Shown piece by piece: positions 28,767-38,368 of a DNA stretch of 64,000 nt. Position numbers and translations under genes: made by a program. Under the pieces are notes generated by a model. It was not told where the DNA came from and made no database searches. It saw only the letters and a program-made list of their open reading frames with translations. The stretch's first letter is position 1; each line of letters opens with the position of its first letter. The stretch is from a bacterium (GTDB lineage: Bacteria > CAIWAD01): the NCBI GenBank assembly GCA_030429345.1, contig JAUIFJ010000009.1:62001-126000 (forward strand). The letters run 5' to 3'.

Positions 28767-31142
28767 TCATTTCCAGCTGGGCTGTCCCCGCTTTCGTCGG
28801 GGCTGTCTTGCCGTGGCCTTGCTGGCGAGCAGCCGTAGCTCGATGGCCTGCCACAGGCGGAAGAGGCTTTCCCGGGTCAGGCCCTCCGGGTCGTCGAGCA
28901 GCTGGCGTACATCCGCGTTTCCGGCCAGGGAACGCTTGCCGAGCAAGTCCACGAAGAACAGGAGGCAGGGGACGACTTCGTCACGCAGTGCCCACATTCG
29001 CTCCGCGTCCATGTCGGACAGCTCGCTCAGGTGACTCATGGGGTTGTAGTAGAGCTTGCTCTTTCCCTGCCGCCTCAGCGGAATCTCGTCCATGGCGGGG
29101 ACCATGTCTGGCTGGATCTGGTCCAGGGCCGGGTTCAGGCAGAAGCGTGACTCGAAACGGACAGGGGAATCCATTCTGAGCAACCGTTTCACGTGCTGTC
29201 TCGTTGCGGACATGCTCATCGTCTCATGAACTGCCTGTGTGACCTCATATTCCTTCCCGATCCGAATGCTGTTTTCCTCGTCCACTGCCAGGAAGGCCGT
29301 GAAGCGGCACAGCACCTGCCGTTTGCAGGACAGGTCGACGATCCGCTTCTCGAGCCCCTGGCGGCCTTCCTCGTCGTTGTAAGGCAGGGCGTCGTAGGCG
29401 ATCTGCCAGTCCGCCAGCGTGCGTTTGGCGTGCAGGGGCAGGACCAGCCGGGGATCCCCCGTCGCCGACTGCAGCACGAGCTCGATCTCTTCCCCGTCCA
29501 GGCGTCGCGCGCGCAGCATCAAGGGTTGTGTGACGGACGCGGGCAGCCAACGACCGGCCACGCGGAAGGGGCGTCCCGGCACCAGTGGCGGAAGGGAGAC
29601 ATCGCCGCTCTCGAGGCCCTCGCCGACAAGGCGGGCCTCGCGGAGCACTCCCCGCGCGAAGGCTCCGGCGATCGCGGAGAGCGCGTGTTCGCGATCCGTT
29701 GGCGCATTGATCTGCGCCAGCTCGCCTCCTGTTTCACGGACCAGGCGCGCCAGCAGGCCGCGGTTCAGCGACTGGTCGACCCCAATCACGTAACACGGGG
29801 CCGGATGCTTCAGGCCGCGCACTCTTGCCAGAATCCGGCGTTCGTCTCCCACCTGGGCATCTGTCAGCAGAAAGATGGCCTGCTCGCGGGCGCTTCCTCC
29901 CTGCTGCCGACGCAGTTGATCCAGCTTCTCCCAGGTGGAAGCCAACAGGGACCCGAGTTCCGTGCCGCCCCGGGAATTCAGGGTCTTGAGGAATCGGCGC
30001 GCGCGCTTCAGGGTGCTCTTGTCGATCTCGGCAAAGGCCAGGGGGTCCTCCCGATCGAAAGCGCCTTCCGCCCGGTGGTCGAAGGCGAGCAGCGCAAGGC
30101 GGTCGCCGGGCCGCAGCATGTCGAGCAGATCTGCGGCACAGTCCCGCGCCGCCTGGATCTGCCAGCCACCCATGCTGCCGGAACGGTCGACCAGCAAGAC
30201 CACGTCCCGCGGCGGTGGCGCTTCATCGCTTTCGGGCACTACGATGCTGGCCAGGAAGTGTCCCTTGTCCTCGCCCTGCTCCACGACGCGCAGGTCTCCC
30301 TGCAGGGCATCACGCGGAAGCTCCCAGCGGAGGATCAGGTCACGCTCCGGAGCGGTCACACGATCCGCGAGCACGAAGGACCGGCCCTCCGGGCTGGTGT
30401 CACACACCTCACATTCCTCGAGCTCGAGAGAGGCCTGCGGCTCGACTCCTTCCGGCAGGGTGCCGTCCGCCAGGGTCAGCCGGAAGCTTGCCTCGATGGG
30501 GTTGGGCATGCCGGGCAGCAGGCGGGGAGGGCTGATCCGGCTGCCTTCGGGCACAAGGTCCGTGTCCGGCGCGTGCCCGGTTCCCGATGGATCACCGGGA
30601 AGGGGCCGGCCAGGGATGTACTTCTCGCCGCAGACCAGCGGAAAGCGCCAGACCGCTTTCCGGTCCTCGACGGGCAACTCCTCGACCAGCTCCAGTTCGG
30701 TCTCGACTTCGCAGGTCGGGGGAATGTTGCCCAATTCCAGGGTGAAGGTCTCGCCGGCTTCCTCCTCCAGCAGGGCGCTCGTGTGCCCCTTGGCGATGGC
30801 TTCGTCGTGCTTCTCCAGGGCCTCGCCCCGTTCGAGCACCTTGCCCTGGATGATCCGCCCGTCGGCTTTCAGTCGAAAGGAGGTCACGGCCGCCTCGGAG
30901 GGCAGGGGAAAGGTGTAGACAGCCCTCAGCGGCGTTTCGTGAAAGTTTCGGAATCGTGTGACAACCAGTGTGCGGGCATTCAGGCCCTCGATGCGGGAGC
31001 TCACGGAAAGCCCGCGCACGGGGAGCGCCTCGAGCTCCTCCCCGTCTTCGGGCGAATCGATGAGCAGGCGCCCGAACCCCTTGGCCTGCCCGGGGGGCTC
31101 CGGAAGGCATGGATCATCGATCAACGGCAGTGTGCGTGTCAT
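28767..31142 (-). CDS. VIT and vWA domain-containing protein
   Basis: VSSRIEGLNARTLVVTRFRNFHETPLRAVYTFPLPSEAAVTSF (VIT); DVVLLVDRSGSMGG, GGTELG, LLTDAQVGDE (MIDAS). Confidence 0.93.
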   Translation of the reverse strand: MTRTLPLIDDPCLPEPPGQAKGFGRLLIDSPEDGEELEALPVRGLSVSSRIEGLNARTLVVTRFRNFHETPLRAVYTFPLPSEAAVTSFRLKADGRIIQGKVLERGEALEKHDEAIAKGHTSALLEEEAGETFTLELGNIPPTCEVETELELVEELPVEDRKAVWRFPLVCGEKYIPGRPLPGDPSGTGHAPDTDLVPEGSRISPPRLLPGMPNPIEASFRLTLADGTLPEGVEPQASLELEECEVCDTSPEGRSFVLADRVTAPERDLILRWELPRDALQGDLRVVEQGEDKGHFLASIVVPESDEAPPPRDVVLLVDRSGSMGGWQIQAARDCAADLLDMLRPGDRLALLAFDHRAEGAFDREDPLAFAEIDKSTLKRARRFLKTLNSRGGTELGSLLASTWEKLDQLRRQQGGSAREQAIFLLTDAQVGDERRILARVRGLKHPAPCYVIGVDQSLNRGLLARLVRETGGELAQINAPTDREHALSAIAGAFARGVLREARLVGEGLESGDVSLPPLVPGRPFRVAGRWLPASVTQPLMLRARRLDGEEIELVLQSATGDPRLVLPLHAKRTLADWQIAYDALPYNDEEGRQGLEKRIVDLSCKRQVLCRFTAFLAVDEENSIRIGKEYEVTQAVHETMSMSATRQHVKRLLRMDSPVRFESRFCLNPALDQIQPDMVPAMDEIPLRRQGKSKLYYNPMSHLSELSDMDAERMWALRDEVVPCLLFFVDLLGKRSLAGNADVRQLLDDPEGLTRESLFRLWQAIELRLLASKATARQPRRKRGQPSWK

Positions 31143-31204
31143 ACAAAATCTCCTTGTCGTACAGGTATTGCTCTCTCTATCCATTCAACCGGAATGTGTC
31201 AACG

Positions 31205-31822
31205 TCATTCGCTCTTCGGATCCTTCCCTTTCCGGATCAGCTGCTGCCGCAGCACCTGCCCGGCGCGCGAGAGGGCGGCGGCCACGGTTTCCGGGTCCAG
31301 GTCCTTTTGTGAATCGACCAGGAGATACAGGCCCGGCCCAAGGCGCGTGACCGAAGGGGGCGCGCTTTCCGCGGAATCTTCAACCGGCCGGACAGCTTCA
31401 AAAAGGGGCGTGGCGCGCTGCGGGTTCGGGAAGCCCTGCTCCATCTCCTGCAGCGGCTCCGCCTTCGTCGGCCGTGCCCAGGCCCGCTCCCGGCGGCGTC
31501 GCAGGCTCCTGTCCGGATCCCCGCTCAGCTGCAGTCCTTCATTGAATCCTTCCTCTCCGGCTGCCTGCCGAGCCAGCAAGCCGCGAATCTGCTCCAGGCT
31601 CATGCCGCGCGCTTGCAGCCGGCGGATCTCGATCACCTGCCGCAGGTGCGCCTCGCCGAAAAGGGGTTTGCGCCCATCCCAGGCCAGCGGCGGATCCAGA
31701 AGCGCCTGGGCTCGATAGAATCGCAGGGTCCGCTCGCTGAGCGCGCGCTCTTCAGCGCCTTCGTTCTGCAATTCCCGGCAGGCGAGTTCGGCAAGGTCCT
31801 GTTGCGTCCATGGGGGCTTCAT
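31205..31822 (-). CDS. MerR family transcriptional regulator
   Basis: LSERTLRFYRAQALLDPPLAWDGRKPLFGEAHLRQVIEIRRLQARGMSLEQIRGLL. Confidence 0.88.
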   Translation of the reverse strand: MKPPWTQQDLAELACRELQNEGAEERALSERTLRFYRAQALLDPPLAWDGRKPLFGEAHLRQVIEIRRLQARGMSLEQIRGLLARQAAGEEGFNEGLQLSGDPDRSLRRRRERAWARPTKAEPLQEMEQGFPNPQRATPLFEAVRPVEDSAESAPPSVTRLGPGLYLLVDSQKDLDPETVAAALSRAGQVLRQQLIRKGKDPKSE

Positions 31823-31841
31823 CGAGTGTCCTCTTTTCTTC

Positions 31842-31888
31842 ACTGTCACATGACAGTAACAGTACTGTCACTAACTGTCAAGTGACAG
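31842..31888. promoter_or_regulatory. Operator array: two palindromes of CTGTCA-N2-TGACAG plus an isolated ACTGTCA half-site
   Basis: ACTGTCA-CA-TGACAGT (31842-31857), ACTGTCA (31864-31870), CTGTCA-AG-TGACAG (31875-31888); overlaps a minus-strand TTGACA element. Confidence 0.75.
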
Positions 31889-32002
31889 CGGCCGGTTTCC
31901 GCAAAGAATTCTCGAATGGCGCATCGATCCGGGAGATCCGCAAGGGCGGCAGGTTGCTTGTAATTGACTTGTGGTTTGTGTGGGAGTGAAGGTGAAAGGA
32001 AG

Positions 32003-32839
32003 CTAGCCCAGTTCGAGCACCGAAAAGCGCTTGATCAGGCCGAACTGGTCGGAATGCAAGGGGCGCAGGCCGTTCCAGCGCTGGATGATGCTGCGCTCGC
32101 GTCGGCGGTGGGTATCGTCGAGCAGGATGCGGCAATCGGCGGCCAGCCGTTGGCCGACAACGGGGAGCAGGCCGAATCGCTCCCCGGTGCTTTTTCCGGG
32201 AGGCCCGTCGCAGACGACCATGCGGTACTCGGACTCGCTCGGCAGGGAGGAAATGTCGTACCAGTCGAAGTCGCCGTAGGAGCGCAGTGGCGCATGCAGC
32301 ACGGTCGTCGTGTGAAGGCGATGGTGTCGTACAATCTGCCGCATGTGTTCCGCCCAGTCCGGATGATGCTCGAGCACATGCACGGGCACTCCGTGCTTCT
32401 GTCCCAGGACCCCCAGAAGCAGTGTCGACATGCCGGATCCGCATTCCAGGACAGGCCCGGGATTGCGAGCCACATGGCGCGCAATGTGCTTCAGCAGCCG
32501 CAGGCTCGCCGAATAGCCCGGATTCATCCAGGCCCAGGAAAGCAGGCCCAGCTTCAAGTAGGACGGCGCGTGCCCGCGGGGAGTCGCGGCCAGCAATCGT
32601 CGGACAAGGGGCAGGCTTCGGGATTTCAGGCGGCGCTCTAGCAGCACTCGTCGGCCTTTCACAACTGGGACTGTTCCAAAGAATGGAAAAGCCTGTTTGA
32701 ATTCGGTAAGGTGTTGCACTCCCGCTTCGGCCGGAAAGCGGGGGGCACAGCGATGCACTCTCACAGCTTCAGAAGGAGTTCCTATGCGCAGCATTCTGCC
32801 TGTCCTCTTGCTGGTTCTTGGCTTGGCAGGCCTCTCCAC
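32003..32839 (-). CDS. Class I SAM-dependent methyltransferase-like protein (start uncertain)
   Basis: GPVLECGSGMSTLLLGVLGQ, VHVLEHHPDWAEHM, YRMVVCDGPPG. Confidence 0.78.
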   Translation of the reverse strand: MERPAKPRTSKRTGRMLRIGTPSEAVRVHRCAPRFPAEAGVQHLTEFKQAFPFFGTVPVVKGRRVLLERRLKSRSLPLVRRLLAATPRGHAPSYLKLGLLSWAWMNPGYSASLRLLKHIARHVARNPGPVLECGSGMSTLLLGVLGQKHGVPVHVLEHHPDWAEHMRQIVRHHRLHTTTVLHAPLRSYGDFDWYDISSLPSESEYRMVVCDGPPGKSTGERFGLLPVVGQRLAADCRILLDDTHRRRERSIIQRWNGLRPLHSDQFGLIKRFSVLELG

Positions 32840-33824
32840 CGCGGAATCCGTCCAGGGCGAGATCCGGATGCAGTTCGACCTCTCGGCCCATTCGGCGGAT
32901 CAGCCCACCGACCTTTGGATTCCCTATCCGGTGAGTGACGCCAATCAGACCATCTCCCACGTCCGCGTCGAGGGCGACTACGATGCTTCCGCCGTGTATA
33001 CGGACCGCAAGCACGGCACGCCCATGCTGCACGCCCGCTGGAATGCCGGCAGCGAGGGCCGTATGCTGCACCTGGCCTTCCACGCCGAGCGGGAGGCCCA
33101 GCGCATCGAGAACCTCAAGGATCCGCGCGCCGACTGGGATCCCGCCGACTACGCCGTCTACCTGGAAGCCACCGGCCTGGCACCCTTCAACAAGGAGATC
33201 ACCGGGCTGGCGAAAGAGATCACGAAGGGAAAGAAGGGCGTGCTCGAGAAGGCGCGCGCCGTCTACGACTGGACGGTCGAGAACACCTACCGCAACCCGG
33301 ACACGCGCGGCTGCGGCAGCGGCGACGTCTGCAAGCTGCTCGAGGATCCGGGAGGCAAGTGCGCCGATATCAGCAGCGTATACATCGCCCTGGCGCGCGC
33401 CGCCGGAGTGCCCTGCCGCGAGGTCTTCGGCATTCGCATGGGCCGTGACGAGTACCAGGACATTTCCACCTGGCAGCACTGCTGGGCCGAATTCTACCTG
33501 CCCGGCAAGGGTTGGATTCCGGTGGATCCCGCCGATGTGCGCAAGGCCATGCTCAAGGAGGACATCGAGCTGGACAATCCGCGCACGGATGAGCTGCGCG
33601 CCTTCTTCTGGGCCGGCCTGGACGCCTACCGCATCCGCCTCAGCGAAGGCCGCGACCTGCAGCTCGCGCCGCCCCAGCAGGGAGAGGCGATCAACTACCT
33701 GATGTACCCCTACGCCCAGATCGGCGGAACGACCCTGGATTGGCTGGATCCCAAAAGCTTCCAGTACCAGATCGAATACAGCCGCGACGGCGGATACGGG
33801 CTGGCGGCCCCTTCGGGCAACTAG
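32784..33824 (+). CDS. Secreted transglutaminase-like (cysteine protease fold) protein
   Basis: AGAAGGAG SD; signal peptide; GKCADISSVYIALARAAGVPCREVFG, WQHCWAEFYLPGKGWIPVDPAD (C-H-D triad). Confidence 0.92.
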   Translation: MRSILPVLLLVLGLAGLSTAESVQGEIRMQFDLSAHSADQPTDLWIPYPVSDANQTISHVRVEGDYDASAVYTDRKHGTPMLHARWNAGSEGRMLHLAFHAEREAQRIENLKDPRADWDPADYAVYLEATGLAPFNKEITGLAKEITKGKKGVLEKARAVYDWTVENTYRNPDTRGCGSGDVCKLLEDPGGKCADISSVYIALARAAGVPCREVFGIRMGRDEYQDISTWQHCWAEFYLPGKGWIPVDPADVRKAMLKEDIELDNPRTDELRAFFWAGLDAYRIRLSEGRDLQLAPPQQGEAINYLMYPYAQIGGTTLDWLDPKSFQYQIEYSRDGGYGLAAPSGN

Positions 33825-33848
33825 TCCCTGACCCTGTAGACAATCGAG

Positions 33849-33884
33849 CGCCCGCGGCCGGACCCCTTTCGCCGCGGGCGTTTT
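33849..33884 (+). terminator. Intrinsic terminator
   Basis: CGCCCGCGGC / GCCGCGGGCG perfect 10-bp stem followed by TTTT. Confidence 0.88.
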
Positions 33885-33887
33885 CTC

Positions 33888-35024
33888 TCAGGGCAGGATG
33901 GTCAGGCGTCTCACATCCCGGTGACGGCCGTCGCTGAGCGAGCACAGGTAGAGGCCGCCGGCCAGGCCGGAGGCGGAGAGCGCAAATTGGTGTTCGCCCG
34001 CAGGCATCCGGCCCAGGGCGCGCTGCAGGACAAGCGCTCCCCGCAGGTCATGAAGGCGCAGCGTGACCGGAGCCGGCGCGGGCAGGCGGAAGGCCAGGGT
34101 GGTGGCGGGATTGAAGGGGTTCGGCCACAGGCCCAGGATGCTCAGGCTTTCCGGCAGCGAGTTGAGACCCGGCTCCAGGCCGGTCCCGGCCTCGCGAAGT
34201 ACGACCGCGTTGGGGCGCAGCAGCCCTCCCGCTCCGCTGGCCACGAAGGCGCCCAGGGACGTCCCGTCCGGCGAGTATCGTCTCACGCTGCTGTCCTGGC
34301 CGTTGCCGACCAGGATGTCGCCGCCGGGCAGGAAGGCCACGCCTTCCGCCGAACCAAGCCCGGTCAGGAAGTCGCCCTGGTAGAGGCCCTCGGAATTGAA
34401 GCGCTTGACCGCCGTGCCGTTGTAGTCCACGACCAGCAGATCGCCCGCCTCGTCGAACCAGATATTGGTCGGCCCGAGAAGATCCGTGCCGACGAGGATC
34501 CCGTCATCCGAGCCGTCGGTGTTGAATCGTCGCACATGGTCCCCGTTGTAGGACGACACATGCAGCCGTCCCTCCGCGTCCCAGTCCAGCCCGATCGACG
34601 CACCCACGCCTGCCTGGGTGAAGGCGCCGAGAGGAGTGCCGTCCAGCTCGTAGCGCAACACGAGCCCGTTGCCCGACCATTGCAACACATAGAGCAGGCC
34701 GTCGGCGCCGATCTTCATGCGTGTCGGACCGGAGATGCCGGTGGCGAAGTTGTTGATGTACTCGCCGGACTCCGCATCATGCCGCGTGATGCGTCCGCTG
34801 TTGAGATTCGAGATCAGCACCACGCCCTGGTCCTCGAGAAAAAGGATATCCTGGGGCCAGGCCAGTTCGCTGTCGATGAAGGTCTGCGGATTCTGCCCGT
34901 TGGCATCCACGCGCAGGATCTGCCAGGGGGGAGCATCGAAATTGCCGGCGTCGCTGATGTAGACGGAGAAGTCCTGGGCGAAGAGCAGTACCGGAAGCAA
35001 CAGAAGGAAGAGCAAAGTGCGCAT
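33888..35024 (-). CDS. Secreted NHL/SMP-30-like beta-propeller with C-terminal T9SS-type sorting domain
   Basis: Signal peptide MRTLLFLLLLPVLLFAQ; propeller repeats; C-terminus GLWPNPFNPATTLAFRLPAPAPVTLRLHDLRGALV...GGLYLCSLSDG. Confidence 0.88.
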   Translation of the reverse strand: MRTLLFLLLLPVLLFAQDFSVYISDAGNFDAPPWQILRVDANGQNPQTFIDSELAWPQDILFLEDQGVVLISNLNSGRITRHDAESGEYINNFATGISGPTRMKIGADGLLYVLQWSGNGLVLRYELDGTPLGAFTQAGVGASIGLDWDAEGRLHVSSYNGDHVRRFNTDGSDDGILVGTDLLGPTNIWFDEAGDLLVVDYNGTAVKRFNSEGLYQGDFLTGLGSAEGVAFLPGGDILVGNGQDSSVRRYSPDGTSLGAFVASGAGGLLRPNAVVLREAGTGLEPGLNSLPESLSILGLWPNPFNPATTLAFRLPAPAPVTLRLHDLRGALVLQRALGRMPAGEHQFALSASGLAGGLYLCSLSDGRHRDVRRLTILP

Positions 35025-35283
35025 GAGCTGGCGTCTCCTTGTATGTACACGATTCATTCGCTGCGTTTACGGCAGCCGACAGAATGGAAGGGGCATAGGT
35101 GTCTGCGAAATCTGTCGTGCTGTGTAGAAAACCGGACTTAGAATGGAGGGCAGCTTTGCGCTTTCCTGCCGTTTGCACCAATCCTGACAAAAGCAAATCG
35201 TATGCCAATGACCGGGGCACGGCAACGCGGAGAAATCGCCCTGTTCGAGAAGGGACGGGTGAAGTAGCTGCAATAAAACGGAA

Positions 35284-35327
35284 GAAGCCGGCCCACGCGC
35301 ACAGGGAATGCGCATGGCACCGGCTTC
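35284..35327 (-). terminator. Hairpin downstream of ric, probable terminator (minus strand)
   Basis: GAAGCCGG / CCGGCTTC outer arms, GCGCA / TGCGC inner arms, then TTCCGTTTTATT on minus strand. Confidence 0.5.
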
Positions 35328-35408
35328 AGTATCGAGAGTCTTTGTGTACGGCAGGATGTTCCCGGCGGCAGGGTCCCGGAACAGGGTGCATCACATCGTC
35401 TACTCTAA

Positions 35409-36104
35409 TTACTCCCCTGCCGCCTGGACGGCAGCCTTTTCAAGCGCTCGCGGGAAGAGAATGTTGTTCTCCAGGTGAATGTGCTCGTGCAGGTCCTTTT
35501 CCAGTTCGGCGAGACCGTGCCACAGGGCGCGCCATGTGTTGCATGCGCCTTCAGGCACCACATAGTCATCGCAGAGCCTGCGCAAGGTCCGGAGCGCTTC
35601 ACCCGCAGCCTCGTGTTCATGCACAAGTTCGTCGATGGCATCTCCCGCCTGATCGCCGGCGGACTGGAGAACGAGGGGAAAAAGACGCTGCTCCTCGTCC
35701 TGCATGTGCGACTCCAACTCCTTGCGCAGCCCGTCGAAGACATCAACCAGCGCCTGGAACTTCTCCGGGTCCCGTCCACCGTGGGCGCGAAGGACCTTGC
35801 GACACATCCCGTCCAGGCGCGGCAGCTCCTCGCGAAGCGGTCCGTGATAGGTGGCGAGAATGTGTCCGATCAGGATCGGGAGGGGCTCCCGATCCCAGCG
35901 CACCGTTCCGACACTGGTTCCGGCAAGCACATGCTGTATCTCATCGAGCACCTGGTCGACGGGGATCTCCACGGCGGCGCAGGCTTCCTTCAAGGGCAGT
36001 CCCCCACCACAGCAGTAGTCGATGCCGTGACGAGCGAAAACGCGTGTTGCGAGAGGGTACTCCGCGGCCACTTTGCCGACGGGAGTGAGTTCATTGAAAG
36101 ACAT
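35409..36104 (-). CDS. ric: Iron-sulfur cluster repair di-iron protein (Ric/YtfE/ScdA)
   Basis: YPLATRVFARHGIDYCCGGGLPLKEAC (DUF542) plus hemerythrin-like His/Glu motifs. Confidence 0.93.
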   Translation of the reverse strand: MSFNELTPVGKVAAEYPLATRVFARHGIDYCCGGGLPLKEACAAVEIPVDQVLDEIQHVLAGTSVGTVRWDREPLPILIGHILATYHGPLREELPRLDGMCRKVLRAHGGRDPEKFQALVDVFDGLRKELESHMQDEEQRLFPLVLQSAGDQAGDAIDELVHEHEAAGEALRTLRRLCDDYVVPEGACNTWRALWHGLAELEKDLHEHIHLENNILFPRALEKAAVQAAGE

Positions 36105-36119
36105 GTTGCGATCCTTGCT

Positions 36120-36749
36120 TCATTCGATGGTTGGAGACTGGGTGTTGTCTGTTACACAGGGCTGGAGCAAGCGGCAGAGAGACTGGAGCGCTTCCTCGCG
36201 GAACTCCGGGCCCGGGCGATGCGACGCCCTGGAAGAAGCGCTTTCAATGAGCAGGTGAATCGTGCCCAGCACCGGCACCAGCAGAAGGCGCGCTTCGATG
36301 TCCCTGCGCACCTGCCCCTGCTCCATCCCCTCCCTGAGCGCCGCGAGCACAAAAGACCGTGTCTGTCGTACCGTGTGACGAATTGAGGCGCGCGCTTCAT
36401 CCGGCAGGCACTGTTCAGCCTCCTCGGAACGGAAAAGCCAGGCCAGGCCGGCGTCTTCCCGGACAAGGGCAATGCGATTCCGCGCCAGTTGAAGTATGCG
36501 TTCCAGGGGTTCCGCCTCCCCTTCCGGAATACTGGCCATCATGCGCTCGACGGCGAGGGCCACCGCCGCCTCGAGCATGGCCTCCCGGTTCGGGAAATGC
36601 CGGAACAGGGCGCCGCTGGTCAGCCCAAGTTCGCGGGAAAGCCTTGTCGTGGTCAAGGCTGTAATTCCTTGACTTCCAAGTAGATCCAGAACGGCGCGGG
36701 CCGTTTCCCGTCGACGTTCGCTTCCGGTTTTCCGGGTTCGAGTGCTCAT
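36120..36749 (-). CDS. TetR/AcrR family transcriptional regulator
   Basis: ARAVLDLLGSQGITALTTTRLSRELGLTSGALFRHFPNREAMLEAAV. Confidence 0.92.
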   Translation of the reverse strand: MSTRTRKTGSERRRETARAVLDLLGSQGITALTTTRLSRELGLTSGALFRHFPNREAMLEAAVALAVERMMASIPEGEAEPLERILQLARNRIALVREDAGLAWLFRSEEAEQCLPDEARASIRHTVRQTRSFVLAALREGMEQGQVRRDIEARLLLVPVLGTIHLLIESASSRASHRPGPEFREEALQSLCRLLQPCVTDNTQSPTIE

Positions 36750-36760
36750 GGGCTGATTGT

Positions 36761-36776
36761 AAGTAAGTTCTTACTT
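36761..36776. promoter_or_regulatory. Palindrome AAGTAAG-TT-CTTACTT, candidate TetR operator
   Basis: Perfect 7-bp arms, 11 bp upstream of the TetR start codon. Confidence 0.75.
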
Positions 36777-36820
36777 TTAATCAAGCGCACAGGAATCCGT
36801 TCCCGCACCCCCTCGGGAGT

Positions 36821-37408
36821 TCATGCCGGGCCGGTCTCCTTTTCCTGTCGCGCCGCCAGCTCGATGAAATCCGCCTGTTCGCGGATCTTGCGGTACTCGT
36901 TGAGGACCAGGCGACGCCAGGAAATCCAGGTGGCGAAGGACAACAGCAAGAGGACCGCAGTTCCCGAGAATCCCAGGTACAGGCTCCAGCTCTTCTCCGG
37001 GAAACGGGCAATCAGGAGCACATCGAGGGCAAGGGCGATCAGGAACCAGTTGACCGCCCAGCCGCGGCAGATGCGCATGCGGCTGCGCCCGTACTCCAGC
37101 AGATCCGAGAGACGTTCCGAGTGGGTCAGGATCAGGCGCCGGTCCCTGTAATACTCGGCGCGGCTCTTGAAGGAGGCGGACAGGAAGCCTTCGCCCCACA
37201 GTTTCTCGAGCAGCATGTCGGAAAGGCGATCCATGACGATGCCGAGCACGTAGACGAATGCCAGCACGGGGAGCGCCACGGCCGGCTGCAGGATCTGCTC
37301 GAGAACGCCCTTGTCCACGCCGATGAGGGCAAGCACCAGCAGCACGACCCAGGCGGTGGCACCGACCCCGATCACGATCAGTTCGACAAAGAGATTGGTT
37401 GTGCTCAC
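36821..37408 (-). CDS. Conserved membrane protein of unknown function
   Basis: Four or more predicted TM segments, codon-biased ORF. Confidence 0.7.
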   Translation of the reverse strand: MSTTNLFVELIVIGVGATAWVVLLVLALIGVDKGVLEQILQPAVALPVLAFVYVLGIVMDRLSDMLLEKLWGEGFLSASFKSRAEYYRDRRLILTHSERLSDLLEYGRSRMRICRGWAVNWFLIALALDVLLIARFPEKSWSLYLGFSGTAVLLLLSFATWISWRRLVLNEYRKIREQADFIELAARQEKETGPA

Positions 37409-37433
37409 GCGAAGCCTCCGTGTTGCATCACAC

Positions 37434-38333
37434 TCATGCGCTTCCGCCCGGCTTCAGCGTGCCGCCCCGGGACTGCAGTCCGGCCATGCCTTCCCAGACC
37501 CGCTCTTCCACGTCGTCGACGAAAAGCTGCAGGTGCGGGAAGGGGATCTGGATCCGCGCGGCGTCGAGGGCCAGCTTGGCCGCCTCGATCACGGCGACGT
37601 ATACGGCGGGTTTGTCCTTGCCGTCCTCGACCCAGACGCGGATCTCGAGGTTGACGCTGGAATCCCCCAGCTCGGTGAACACGACGGCGCTTTCCTGGTG
37701 CGGCGACAGGTCCGGAATGTCTGTTACGGCTTTCAGCAGGACCTCGCGGGCCTGGGCCAGGTCCTCCTTGTAGGCGATGCCCAGCGGTACATCGATGCGC
37801 ATCGCCCCTTGCTTGCTGTAGTTCTCGAGCGTGGCGTCAATGATGCGCTTGTTCGGTATCACGACGAAAGTGTTGCGCACGGTGCGGATCCGCGTGCTGC
37901 GCAGCGTGATCTCCGAGACCTGGCCGAACTCGCTTTCGGTCTCGATCCAGTCGCCGACGGCAAAGGGCTTGTCGACGAAGATCAGGATGCCGGCGATCAT
38001 GTTGGCCACCGAATCCTGGGCGGCGAATCCCAGGGCGATGCCCGCCACACCCAGACCGGCCAGCGCGGTCGCGATGTTGAAGCCCAGCTGGTCTGCCGCC
38101 ATCACCAGCGAGGCCAGCAGGGCCACATAGCGCAGGAGCCTGTCGACCAGCAGGACGCGGATCTCCTCCTGCACCTCCATGCGCGCCAGGGTCAGCTGCA
38201 GCGGCCGACGCACGAGCTGGAAGAGCAGCCAGCCCAGCAGGAGAATCAGCAGTGCCGCCAGTACATCCGGCAGATACCCGACGACCTTTGTCGCCAGCGT
38301 CTTGAAGTCCAGAAACTCTTCCAGGCGCTCCAT
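37434..38333 (-). CDS. MscS family mechanosensitive ion channel
   Basis: LGVAGIALGFAAQDSVANMIAGILIFVDKPFAVGDWIE...VVIPNKRIIDATLENYS. Confidence 0.93.
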   Translation of the reverse strand: MERLEEFLDFKTLATKVVGYLPDVLAALLILLLGWLLFQLVRRPLQLTLARMEVQEEIRVLLVDRLLRYVALLASLVMAADQLGFNIATALAGLGVAGIALGFAAQDSVANMIAGILIFVDKPFAVGDWIETESEFGQVSEITLRSTRIRTVRNTFVVIPNKRIIDATLENYSKQGAMRIDVPLGIAYKEDLAQAREVLLKAVTDIPDLSPHQESAVVFTELGDSSVNLEIRVWVEDGKDKPAVYVAVIEAAKLALDAARIQIPFPHLQLFVDDVEERVWEGMAGLQSRGGTLKPGGSA

Positions 38334-38368
38334 GGGAAACCCCCGTTCGTGCTACACGCTGTCGATGG

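Noticed and set aside
29193-31718. 841-aa plus-strand ORF
   Set aside because: Antisense to the VIT-vWA and MerR genes.
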